From positions 1 through 11,561 of the forward strand of contig CAJUFB010000111.1 in the NCBI GenBank assembly GCA_910585805.1: DNA of 11,561 nt, written 5' to 3'. The translations under genes and the position numbers were made by a program. Each line of letters begins with the position of its first letter. Within the stretch, counting starts at the first letter, position 1. Shown piece after piece: positions 4,504 to 11,561 of this stretch. Source of the stretch: an uncultured Acetatifactor sp. (GTDB lineage: Bacteria > Bacillota > Clostridia > Lachnospirales > Lachnospiraceae). Under the pieces are notes generated by a model. The model did no database searches. It worked only from the letters and a program-made list of their open reading frames with translations, and was not told the DNA's origin.

Positions 4504-7500
4504 ATGATATCGAAATTCAGTGTGAAAAAGCCCTATACAGTGCTGGTGGGCGTGGTTCTGGCGATTATTCTGGGAGTGGTGTCCTTCACCAGGATGACGG
4601 CGGATTTGCTGCCGAACATCAGCCTTCCTTATGTAATCGTAATGACTACTTATCCGGGAGCAAGCCCGGAGACCGTGGAAGCGGCGGTGACGCAGCCGGT
4701 GGAGGCGTCCATGGCCACGGTGAGCAATATTGAGAGTATCAGTTCCGTGTCCAATGAAAACTATTCCATGGTAATTCTGGAATTTGCCCAGACAGCGGAT
4801 ATGAATGCCGTATCCCTGGAAATCCGGGAGAGCCTGGATCAGATCAGGAGCTACTGGGATGACGCCATAGGGAATCCCATCATTATGAAGCTGAACCCGG
4901 ATATGCTGCCCATTATGATCGCTGCAGTGGGCGTGGATGGCATGGATAACGCGCAGATCAGTACATATGTGCAGGAATCGGTCATGCCCGAGCTGGAGAG
5001 TATCGAGGGCGTGGCAAGCGTCAGCGCCACCGGGCTGCTGGAGGAGAGCGTGAATGTCATCATCCGGCAGGACAAGGTGGACGCGGTCAATGAAAAGGTA
5101 TTTGCCGCCATTGACGAGAAAATGAAGGAGGCCGAGGAAGAGCTGGAAGAAGGCCGGAAATCTCTGGAGGACGGCAGGGCGGAGCTGGAGGACGGCAAGG
5201 CGGAAATCCAGAAGGGGCGCAGGGAACTTGCGGAGGGCAAGGCGGAGCTGGAGAATGGCAAAAACGAGCTGAAGCAGAAAAAAGACGAGACAGCCCAGGC
5301 TCTGGCGGATACCAAAAAGGATCTGCTGACAGCCAAAACCGACCTGGAAGCCGCCAAAATGACTCTGACCACCAATCTGGCTACAGCCAGGCAGCTGAGC
5401 GCTGGAATAGACCAGATCAATGCCCTGACAGATGTAATCGTCAATGCGCCGGAGCGGTATCTGCACGCTTATCAGGCATTGTATGAAAGCATCTATGGTG
5501 AGAACCCGAACCCGGAGGAGGAAGCCAGGATCCGCCAGGAAATCGGGGAGTTGAAATCGGCTTACCTGGGAAGCGAGATTGTCTCTCAGATGAAAGGGGC
5601 GGATGAGCGCCTGGATGAAATGATAGCGCAGTTAGAGGCAACAGACTGGGCGGATTGTGAAAATTTTGTCTCTGTGGCGGCGGTTCTGACGCTGGTGTCC
5701 CAGGGAAGCTCCAATGAGATCGTGGCGCAGAGGGAAAATCTGGAAAATGCGCTGAATTCGATTACCAGCGGCATGGGGCTGGAAGCCTATGAGGCCATGG
5801 CGGCTCAGACGCTTGCCACACTGGAGGAGCAGCTTTCCCTGGTGAATGCCGGCCTGGTGGAGGTGGAGAAGGGACAGCTGGAGGCCGCTTTGGGCTTTGC
5901 GGAAGCCAATTCCCAGATTGCCATGGGAGATTACCAGATGCAGATGGTGGAGAGCCAGCTGGATGCCGCCATGGAACAGATTAAGAACGGCGAGGAGCAG
6001 TTAAAGTCTGCCCGGGAGCAGCTGGAAGAGGGAGAGAAGCAGTTTGCCGACGCGAAAGAATCGGCCTATGAACAGGCGGATATGACAAATATCCTGACTG
6101 TGGACACCATCAGGAATCTGCTGACGGCCCAGAACTTTTCCATGCCTGCGGGGTATGTGACAGAGGAAGGCGTCAGCTATATGGTGCGAGTGGGCGATAA
6201 GCCTTCCACTGTGGACGAACTAAAGGAGATTCCCCTGATGGATCTGCATATGGACGGTGTCCCTGTAGTCAAACTCGGGGATGTGGCAGACGTATTTTAC
6301 ACGGACAATTCCGATGATATCTATGCCAATGTGGACGGCAGCGCCGGCATCATGCTGACCATCCAGAAGCAGACAGGCTACTCCACAGGCGAGGTTTCCG
6401 ATCTGCTGGGGGAGCGCTTCGGAGAAATGATGGAGGAAAATGCAGATCTGTCCCTGGTCACCCTGATGGATCAGGGAATCTACATAGACCTGGTCATGGA
6501 CTCCATCGTCAATAATATTCTGTTCGGCGCAGGCCTGGCCATTTTGATTCTGCTTGTGTTCCTGAAGGATCTGCGGCCTACGCTTGTGGTGGCATTTTCC
6601 ATCCCCATCAGTCTTGTGACGGCGATCGTGTGTATGTATTTCAGCGGTGTGACGCTGAATATCATCTCTCTGTCAGGGTTGGCGCTGGGCATCGGCATGC
6701 TGGTGGATAATTCCATCGTGGTCATTGAAAATATCTACAGACTGCGGGGAGAGGGATATTCTGTCAAAGATGCCGCCATGGCCGGAGCCGGCGAGGTGGC
6801 GGGCGCTATTCTGGCCTCCACTTTGACCACGGTATGTGTCTTTTTGCCGATCGTATTTACGGAAGGAATTACCAGGCAGCTGTTTGTTGACATGGGGCTG
6901 ACCATCGCCTATTCGCTGCTTGCCAGCCTGGTGATCGCATTGACGGTAGTTCCAGCCATGTCCTCAAAAATGCTTGTCAGGATGAAGGAGCAGAAGGAGG
7001 GACGTATCTTCGGAGGGTTAAGCAAAGGATATGAAAAGCTGCTTGCCCTGTCGCTGAAGGTGAAGCCTCTGGTGATTGTTCTTGTGGTGGTGCTGCTGGT
7101 GAGCAGTATTGCGCTTGCCTTTACCAACGGCATTGCCTTTATGGCGGATATGGATTCCACACAGCTGACAGTGAATGTGGAGCTGGCGGAGGATGCCACG
7201 CTGCAGGAGACAGGGGAGCTGACCGACCAGGTGGTGGAGGCGATTCTTTCCATAGAGGATGTGCAGAATGTAGGCGCCATGTCCAGCAGTTCCAATATGT
7301 CCCTTCTGGGCGGCGGGGGCGGCAGCACCAATTCCGCCACAATCTATGTGGTGGCAAAAGAAGACAAAACCATGAGCAATGAGGAGATTGCGGCGAGCAT
7401 CCGGGAGAAGACGGAGGGGCTGAACGCGGAGATTACCATCGATACCTCCAGCATGGATATGAGCGCCATGGGAGGGAGCGGGATTTCCATCCAGGTGCGT

Positions 7501-8925
7501 GGACGTGAGCTGGATACCCTGCGGCGCATTGCGGAGGAAGTGGCTGCCATTGTGGAGAGTGTGGAAGGTACCGCTGAGGTCAGCGACGGGCTGGAGGATG
7601 CGGATGAGGAACTGCGTATCATTATCAACCGGGATGAGGCGGTACATTATGGATTGACTGTGGCGCAGGTGTATGCCCAGCTTTACACGAAACTGGCGGA
7701 AGCAAGCAGCGCCACCACATTAGTGTCAGCCGATAAGGACTACAATGTCTATGTCATGAACGGCAATGATATCGAGCTGACAAGGGAGCTGGTGAAAGAA
7801 CTGGAACTGGACGGTACCGGTGAGGAAGGAGAAAGCGTGAAAGTGCCGCTGTCGGAAATTGCGGACTTTGAGACTACGGAGGCGCTCAGCTCCATCAGCC
7901 GCGCGGACCAGACCCGGTATATATCCGTGTCTGCAGCCATTGCGGAGGGCTATAATGTGGGTCAGGTGGCCTCTGCCGTGGAGGATAAGCTGGCCGGTTA
8001 TGAGCTGCCTGCCGGATACAGGCTGGTGTCTTCCGGTGAGAATGAGACCATCATGGATGCCATGGAACAGATTATGCTGATGCTGGTGCTGGCCGTGCTG
8101 TTTATGTATCTGATTATGGTGGCGCAGTTCCAGTCGCTGCTGTCGCCTTTTATCATCATGTTTACCATTCCACTGGCATTTACCGGAGGATTTATGGGGC
8201 TTTATATCGGCGGCAGCGAAGTGAGTGTCATCGCCATGATTGGTTTCGTTATGCTGGCGGGTATTATTGTAAATAACGGTATCGTAATCATTGACTATAT
8301 GAACCAGCTGAGGGAGAGCGGTTGTGAGAAGCGTCAGGCGATTCTCATAGCCGGAAGAACCAGACTTCGTCCTGTGCTGATGACTGCGCTGACTACCATA
8401 CTGGCGTTGTCAACCATGGTGTTCAGCAATGATATGGGGGCGGAGATGGCGAAGCCCATGGCGGTGGTGACCATCGGCGGTCTTACCTATGGTACGCTGC
8501 TGACACTAATCGTAATACCGTGCATCTATGATATGATGATTCGGGAAAAGAAAGGTGAGAGACATTCCGGAAAAAGGTATGGAAAACCGGCTGTTACGGG
8601 GCGTGAAATGCCCGAGCTGGAAGATATTGGACGGAAGCGGGAAGGGTTGCCGGATATGTCACAGGAAATGCGGAGACGGTTAGAAATGACACAGGGGGCG
8701 TCGGAGCCATCAGTCGTGAAACAGGAGGGACAGTGGGATGCTGAGCGGAAAGCGCCGGAAATATCGAAGCCCGATCAGAAAACGCAGGAGCCGTCTGTAG
8801 AACAGGGCGAGCTGTCTGGGACAGAGCAGAAAGCCCAGGAGCCGTCAGACGCTGAACAGGGGCAGGACGAGCTGCCGGGTGCCGGACAGGAGCCCCGTAA
8901 ACGCAGCCGCAGGAGGAAGAAGTGA
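4504..8925 (+). CDS. RND-family efflux permease with long coiled-coil insertion
   Basis: 1473 residues from ATG 4504, preceded by AGGAGGAA. TM1 is at about residues 11-29, then DLLPNISLPYV as in AcrB-type pumps. The first periplasmic half holds an insertion at about 193-525, then LLTAQNFSMPAGYV, which matches the AcrB docking-domain start. TM2-TM6 lie between about 668 and 820, with LGIGMLVDNSIVVIENI (728-744) in the TM4 position. TM7 is at about 854-872, a second extracytoplasmic half follows, and TM8-TM12 lie at 1188-1342 with LAGIIVNNGIVIIDY and GRTRLRPVLMTAL. D735 matches the first proton-relay Asp of AcrB TM4, but the second is N736, and the TM10 Lys position appears to be Asn (1257-1258), as in some Gram-positive relatives. 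A polar tail (1345-1473) is cytoplasmic. No adaptor or outer-membrane factor is adjacent. It likely exports drugs or lipids by proton exchange; substrate unknown. Confidence 0.9.
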   Translation: MISKFSVKKPYTVLVGVVLAIILGVVSFTRMTADLLPNISLPYVIVMTTYPGASPETVEAAVTQPVEASMATVSNIESISSVSNENYSMVILEFAQTADMNAVSLEIRESLDQIRSYWDDAIGNPIIMKLNPDMLPIMIAAVGVDGMDNAQISTYVQESVMPELESIEGVASVSATGLLEESVNVIIRQDKVDAVNEKVFAAIDEKMKEAEEELEEGRKSLEDGRAELEDGKAEIQKGRRELAEGKAELENGKNELKQKKDETAQALADTKKDLLTAKTDLEAAKMTLTTNLATARQLSAGIDQINALTDVIVNAPERYLHAYQALYESIYGENPNPEEEARIRQEIGELKSAYLGSEIVSQMKGADERLDEMIAQLEATDWADCENFVSVAAVLTLVSQGSSNEIVAQRENLENALNSITSGMGLEAYEAMAAQTLATLEEQLSLVNAGLVEVEKGQLEAALGFAEANSQIAMGDYQMQMVESQLDAAMEQIKNGEEQLKSAREQLEEGEKQFADAKESAYEQADMTNILTVDTIRNLLTAQNFSMPAGYVTEEGVSYMVRVGDKPSTVDELKEIPLMDLHMDGVPVVKLGDVADVFYTDNSDDIYANVDGSAGIMLTIQKQTGYSTGEVSDLLGERFGEMMEENADLSLVTLMDQGIYIDLVMDSIVNNILFGAGLAILILLVFLKDLRPTLVVAFSIPISLVTAIVCMYFSGVTLNIISLSGLALGIGMLVDNSIVVIENIYRLRGEGYSVKDAAMAGAGEVAGAILASTLTTVCVFLPIVFTEGITRQLFVDMGLTIAYSLLASLVIALTVVPAMSSKMLVRMKEQKEGRIFGGLSKGYEKLLALSLKVKPLVIVLVVVLLVSSIALAFTNGIAFMADMDSTQLTVNVELAEDATLQETGELTDQVVEAILSIEDVQNVGAMSSSSNMSLLGGGGGSTNSATIYVVAKEDKTMSNEEIAASIREKTEGLNAEITIDTSSMDMSAMGGSGISIQVRGRELDTLRRIAEEVAAIVESVEGTAEVSDGLEDADEELRIIINRDEAVHYGLTVAQVYAQLYTKLAEASSATTLVSADKDYNVYVMNGNDIELTRELVKELELDGTGEEGESVKVPLSEIADFETTEALSSISRADQTRYISVSAAIAEGYNVGQVASAVEDKLAGYELPAGYRLVSSGENETIMDAMEQIMLMLVLAVLFMYLIMVAQFQSLLSPFIIMFTIPLAFTGGFMGLYIGGSEVSVIAMIGFVMLAGIIVNNGIVIIDYMNQLRESGCEKRQAILIAGRTRLRPVLMTALTTILALSTMVFSNDMGAEMAKPMAVVTIGGLTYGTLLTLIVIPCIYDMMIREKKGERHSGKRYGKPAVTGREMPELEDIGRKREGLPDMSQEMRRRLEMTQGASEPSVVKQEGQWDAERKAPEISKPDQKTQEPSVEQGELSGTEQKAQEPSDAEQGQDELPGAGQEPRKRSRRRKK
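5143..5271 (+). repeat. 21-bp/heptad repeats encoding the rising arm of the RND coiled coil
   Basis: Residues 214-256 have Leu or Ile at 214, 221, 228, 235, 242, 249 and 256, and Gly at 217, 224, 231, 238, 245 and 252, both with exact period 7. Typical units are EDGRAEL, EDGKAEI and AEGKAEL. The returning arm (about 440-525) shows a looser version with G496, A503, G510, A517. This is a direct sign of an antiparallel coiled-coil hairpin. Confidence 0.8.
8776..8895 (+). repeat. Tandem 51-bp repeat in the RND C-terminal tail
   Basis: Copy one (8776-8826) encodes QKTQEPSVEQGELSGTE and copy two (from 8827) opens QKAQEPSDAEQG and carries a short extra insertion. The tail is Gln/Glu/Pro-rich, ends in a basic RKRSRRRKK, and is probably disordered in the cytoplasm. 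Confidence 0.65.
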
Positions 8926-9572
8926 TGGGAAAGATCAATGGTATGGAAGATATCCGTCAGCTGCCGCCCAAGGTGTGCCGGATGTATAAAGCCGTGATCC
9001 AGATGTTGGAAGAAGGAATGGACGTCAGCGACATCCGCGTTTCCACCATCACTGAGCGGGCAGGAATCGGGAAGGGCACCGCATATGAATACTTTGATTC
9101 GAAAGAGGAAATCGTAGCCTGTGCCATTTTGTATCAGATGAAAGAGATATTCGGATGGTTGGAAACTGTTCTGGAGGAACAGGGAAGCTTTCGGGAACAG
9201 CTATCCTTTCTGCTGACAGAGGTAGAAAAGAGGGAACAGCATAAGAACTGTTTCCTCAGATTCCTTCACATGATGACGGATAATTCCGAATTCAACAGGA
9301 CGCTTCAGAAAAAGATGCACATGGAAGCTTTTTTGTCTTATCTGCCCATGAACGTGTTTGCGAGGGTGATGCGCCGGGGGATGGAAAATGGGGAGCTGCG
9401 CAGTGATCTTCCTTTGGATTATATGGTTCATTGCCTGTTTTCTCACCTGCTGATTTATATGACGGCGGTGACCTCGGGAGGATTTTTCCACACGGAGCCG
9501 GCAGTGGTACGGCCGCTTATATATCAGGGAATCCTGAACGAGTTGGAAAAAAAGAGTCTTCGGGGGAGATGA
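8925..9572 (+). CDS. TetR family repressor, likely regulator of the RND pump
   Basis: ATG 8925 overlaps the TGA of the pump gene by one base (TGATG), with AGGAGGAAG at 8911-8919, so the two are translationally coupled. A GTG at 8922 would add one residue. 215 residues, usual TetR size. The N-terminal helix-turn-helix is clear at about 38-66: VSTITERAGIGKGTAYEYF followed by DSKEEIV, including the conserved GxGxGTxYxYF pattern. The C-terminal two thirds are helical and would bind the inducer; no ligand can be named. Placement at the 3' end of the operon, together with the palindrome upstream of the pump, suggests negative autoregulation released by a pump substrate. Confidence 0.9.
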   Translation: MGKINGMEDIRQLPPKVCRMYKAVIQMLEEGMDVSDIRVSTITERAGIGKGTAYEYFDSKEEIVACAILYQMKEIFGWLETVLEEQGSFREQLSFLLTEVEKREQHKNCFLRFLHMMTDNSEFNRTLQKKMHMEAFLSYLPMNVFARVMRRGMENGELRSDLPLDYMVHCLFSHLLIYMTAVTSGGFFHTEPAVVRPLIYQGILNELEKKSLRGR

Positions 9573-9630
9573 TAATTTCAAAATAATATTTTATGATGAA
9601 GTTTATACTTTTTAGAGATAAATTAGAAAA

Positions 9631-9652
9631 TAGACACATTTTAGACACATTT
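9631..9652. repeat. 11-bp tandem direct repeat downstream of tetR
   Basis: TAGACACATTT occurs twice back to back (9631-9641 and 9642-9652) in an AT-rich spacer. It may be a binding site or chance; no gene nearby depends on it visibly. Confidence 0.5.
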
Positions 9653-9671
9653 TAACTGTATGATAGATATC

Positions 9672-9695
9672 AGATAGTTGATGAACTCACTATCT
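9672..9695. repeat. Short inverted repeat in the tetR downstream spacer
   Basis: AGATAGTTGA (9672-9681) pairs with TCACTATCT (9687-9695) with one bulged T and a 5-nt loop. It is followed by a C run rather than a T run, so it is unlikely to be a terminator by itself. Confidence 0.35.
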
Positions 9696-9715
9696 CCCCC
9701 CTCATAAGAAATAGT

Positions 9716-9747
9716 AAAAAGGTTCCAGTGTATGCTGGGGCCTTTTT
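9716..9747 (+). terminator. Intrinsic terminator, end of the RND-TetR operon
   Basis: AAAAAGGTTCCAG (9716-9728) pairs with CTGGGGCCTTTTT (9735-9747) over 13 positions, two of them G-U wobbles, with a 6-nt loop. The arm ends in T5 and starts with A5, so it can work in both directions. The A-rich start makes it a likely stop for both strands. Confidence 0.8.
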
Positions 9748-9765
9748 ACACGTGTAGGAAAGGAG

Positions 9766-10386
9766 ATGGAATCCTGGATGGAAGACAGCGGAGCAAAGTA
9801 GTTCGCAAAATATGTCAATGAGTTGCGTGACAAGTGGGGGCTGTCAATGAATCAGCTTTGCGAAGGGCTGTGCAGCAGGCGGGCGGCCTGGTACATAGAG
9901 CAGGGTGAACGTGAGCCCGGAAGGATGCTGCGGGAAGCCATTTTGGAGCGGCTCGGCGTAGGGGCGGAGGACTATGAGTGCTACCTGGGCTGCGTGGAAT
10001 ATGCACAGTGGAAAATGCAGCACGCTATCCTGCACGTACCAAAGCAGCTTGCGTCCTCGGCCTCCGGGGAATATAGCCTGCCGGAAGGATTCCGGAAGCC
10101 GGCTGTGGAAGGTGGGCAGATATATTATATGCGGCGGACATATGAAAGCCAGACTGCTGAGAGGGCAGTATTTCAGGAGGATGACGGTGTAGTGGATTTT
10201 GAGGATGCCGAGGTTCTTTTTTCTGTATCATCATTCGCCTTTGAGAAGGGCAAGGGAGGAAACGGGAGCGAGGAGGATGTTCTTGCCATGCTGGACACGG
10301 CCATCCGCCTGGTATCTGGAAGAGTTTGTGGACCGGGAGAAGGGGGAGTGCGATTTTGGCAGCGCGGGATTCCGCAGGCTTCTTAA
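9766..10386 (+). pseudogene. Decayed XRE-like helix-turn-helix regulator
   Basis: From ATG 9766 or 9778 (AAGGAG lies just upstream) the frame reads MEDSGAK, meets TAG at 9799-9801, then continues FAKYVNELRDKWGLSMNQL, CEGLCSRRAAWYIEQGERE and LREAILERLGVGAEDYE to about 10041 (AILH). This resembles the N-terminal domain of long helix-turn-helix regulators of clostridia, in which LSMNQLCEGLCS is the DNA-binding helix pair. Such proteins are usually several hundred residues; here the family resemblance stops near residue 90. The frame stays open to 10386 with unrelated-looking sequence. A shorter protein could start at TTG 9823, but without a good ribosome site. I read it as a pseudogene; a short functional DNA-binding fragment cannot be excluded. 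Confidence 0.5.
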
Positions 10387-10645
10387 CTGGGTTGGGGAGC
10401 ATACGGATGAACCTGTATCCCGGAATGCTTCACAGGGAGACAGATTTTTTTCGACCGGGATACCTGGAGGAGGAAGCCCTGCTGATGGAGAAAAGCACCA
10501 ACCGAGGCTTCCCATTGTTTATTTACCTGGACGGGGAAGGGACAGAAACCCATGGGACGTCCCGTGAAATGGCGGAGAAGCTGATGGAGTTTCTGGAAAC
10601 AGCTGATTTCACCCCGGAATCGGGTCTGCGGAACATGGTGGTAAG
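10310..10645 (+). pseudogene. Frameshifted remnant of an ABC solute-binding protein
   Basis: Two adjacent frames carry pieces that read as one protein. The frame at 10310-10432 gives WYLEEFVDREKGECDFGSAG then FRRLLNWVGEHTDEPVSRNA. The next frame, 10428-10640, gives RPGYLEEEALLMEKSTNRGF, then EKLMEFLETADFTPESGLRN. The pattern of an acidic DF-S-GFR-LL segment, then E-LL, then a C-terminal EFLETADFTPESG is what I associate with extracellular sugar-type solute-binding proteins of clostridia. The expected residues between the second and third blocks and the final C-terminal helix are missing. Sequence just left (about 10060-10309, first frame) may be more of the same gene but was not placed. The end is cut at the junction with the minus-strand ABC gene. 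Confidence 0.4.
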
Positions 10646-11200
10646 GATTTCGCTTTCGTTCTGGTAATCCAGAGCGGAGGTGGCTTCGTCAAAGACGATG
10701 AACTCCGGATTCTGGAGGAACAGTCTGGCGATCATGAGCCTTTGTCTTTGTCCGCCGGACAGGCGGATGCCGTTTTCTCCGATCAAGGTCTCGAACCCCC
10801 GGGGCAGTCCCTGTATAAAGTCCAGAATATTGGCCCTGGCGCAGGCTTCCTTCATCTGCGTCTGCGTGGCGTCCTCCCGCCCGAACAGGAGATTTTCGCG
10901 GATGGTCAGATTGAACAGGCCGGCCTCCTGCATCAGAAAGCCTGTTCTGGCATAGATGGATGGACGGTTCACCAGATCCATCGGATACCCGTTCCATCGG
11001 ATTTCGCCCCGGGCGGGGACCAGGTAACCTGCCATGAGCTTCAGGAGGGTGCTTTTACCGCAGCCGCTTTCTCCTTTCAGGGCGATTCCTGTCATCATCT
11101 CCAGGATCCATGCGTCCACAAGGTCTTTTTCTGCCTGGATTTTCTGGTATCTTTTCCGGAGCCTGGCGGTGAAATAGTGGACGCTGTAAGCCATGATCAA
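10640..11200 (-). pseudogene. Truncated ABC exporter ATPase fragment
   Basis: From TTG 11200 the first ~37 residues (HYFTARLRKRYQKIQAEKD, then LVDAWILEMMTG) look like a piece of an exporter membrane domain. They are joined directly to a nucleotide-binding domain: Walker A GESGCGKST (43-51), Q-loop LMQEAG (Q91), signature LSGGQRQR (147-154), Walker B FIVFDEA (167-173) and D-loop SALD. Some 200 residues of membrane domain that should lie between are absent. After ESEIL (about residue 186, position 10645) the protein changes to sequence antisense to the neighbouring solute-binding remnant, so the H-loop His and C-terminus are lost. The frame stays open to 10523 without meaning. ATP binding is conceivable; a working transporter is not. 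Confidence 0.75.
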
Positions 11201-11561
11201 GCATTGGGGAAGCGGTTGGGCTTGTGGAGGAGTCTCGCTTCATTGGGGAGAGATAAGTCCTGCAACGAGCACATTTAGGGAATCCTGTTTCGCTGGGAAG
11301 GGATAGGAGTGCGGCGTGGGCGGCAAAGGGCGGGGTTATTCTATGGCCGGAACCAGGAACTCGGAGGTGAAGGCCCCGTCCTCGCTGTTGTATTTGCACC
11401 AGCCGCCACGTGGAAGCCGCCGCCTGGGGCTTCCAGGTCCATAAAAATTCCTATCCCATTACGGCACTGTGAAGTGTTTTTGCTCTTCCTGTGCGCCAAA
11501 ACGGTATGGCGGTATTGGAGGTTAGGAAAAAAGAGGTTTCCGATGTGGGGAGCCGGGAGGG
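11201..11561. other. No identifiable gene; probable decayed sequence
   Basis: No frame has a good start with a ribosome site. On the minus strand a frame ending in TAA at 11336-11338 gives WCKYNSEDGAFTSEFLVPAI plus E, which has a natural-looking composition for a protein C-terminus, but its upstream part has no start and I do not recognise it. The stretch just above 11200 on the minus strand is not continuous with the ABC membrane domain. No terminator, repeat or RNA was seen. Confidence 0.3.

Noticed and set aside
3651..4505. Minus-strand 284-residue frame opposite the GNAT gene
   Set aside because: Antisense to a clear acetyltransferase and without any motif or ribosome site.
4456..5466. 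Long minus-strand frame of 336 residues opposite the RND gene
   Set aside because: It is a shadow of the strongly supported pump gene, rich in residues complementary to its codon usage, and has no start context.
10742..11278. Plus-strand 178-residue frame over the ABC fragment
   Set aside because: The opposite strand encodes unmistakable Walker A, signature and Walker B motifs, so this is a shadow.

Overview
The window looks like chromosomal DNA of a Gram-positive gut-type clostridium, most likely Lachnospiraceae. This is inferred from G-rich Shine-Dalgarno sites, moderate GC, the style of the helix-turn-helix regulator and solute-binding-protein remnants, and a large RND pump with no adaptor or outer-membrane partner. 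No rRNA, tRNA or CRISPR array was seen.

Left edge (1-433): the first codons of a minus-strand gene, possibly an MGMT/alkyltransferase-like protein, survive at 22-87. A 114-bp MITE-like element (87-200) has inserted exactly at its start codon. It has 22-bp terminal inverted repeats and a flush 8-bp target duplication. A good sigma-A promoter (342-370) then points right.

Left operon (about 434-4301, plus strand): a 12-TM MFS-type permease carries three unrelated tandem-repeat expansions. One is a 15-bp unit in a loop, one a 30-bp unit in the central loop, and one a copied C-terminal segment running past its stop. It is followed by a small four-TM protein, a secreted and C-terminally anchored protein with two SH3-like segments, and a ZmaR-type GNAT acetyltransferase. 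The permease ends at a dnaX-type slippery heptamer in the correct phase. A -1 shift there would add 67 residues and bring the stop to 3 nt before the next gene.

Middle operon (4427-9572): a consensus promoter and a 20-bp near-palindrome that looks like a TetR operator precede a 1473-residue RND efflux permease. The pump has a roughly 330-residue coiled-coil insertion in its docking-domain position. A TetR regulator overlaps its stop codon by one base. This reads as a self-regulated, adaptor-less efflux module.

Right end (9573-11561): a short AT-rich spacer with a terminator is followed by decayed genes. These are an XRE-like regulator with an early stop, a frameshifted solute-binding-protein remnant, and, on the minus strand, an ABC exporter ATPase lacking most of its membrane domain and its H-loop. 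The last two are joined tail to tail near 10640. The final 350 bases hold nothing I can identify.
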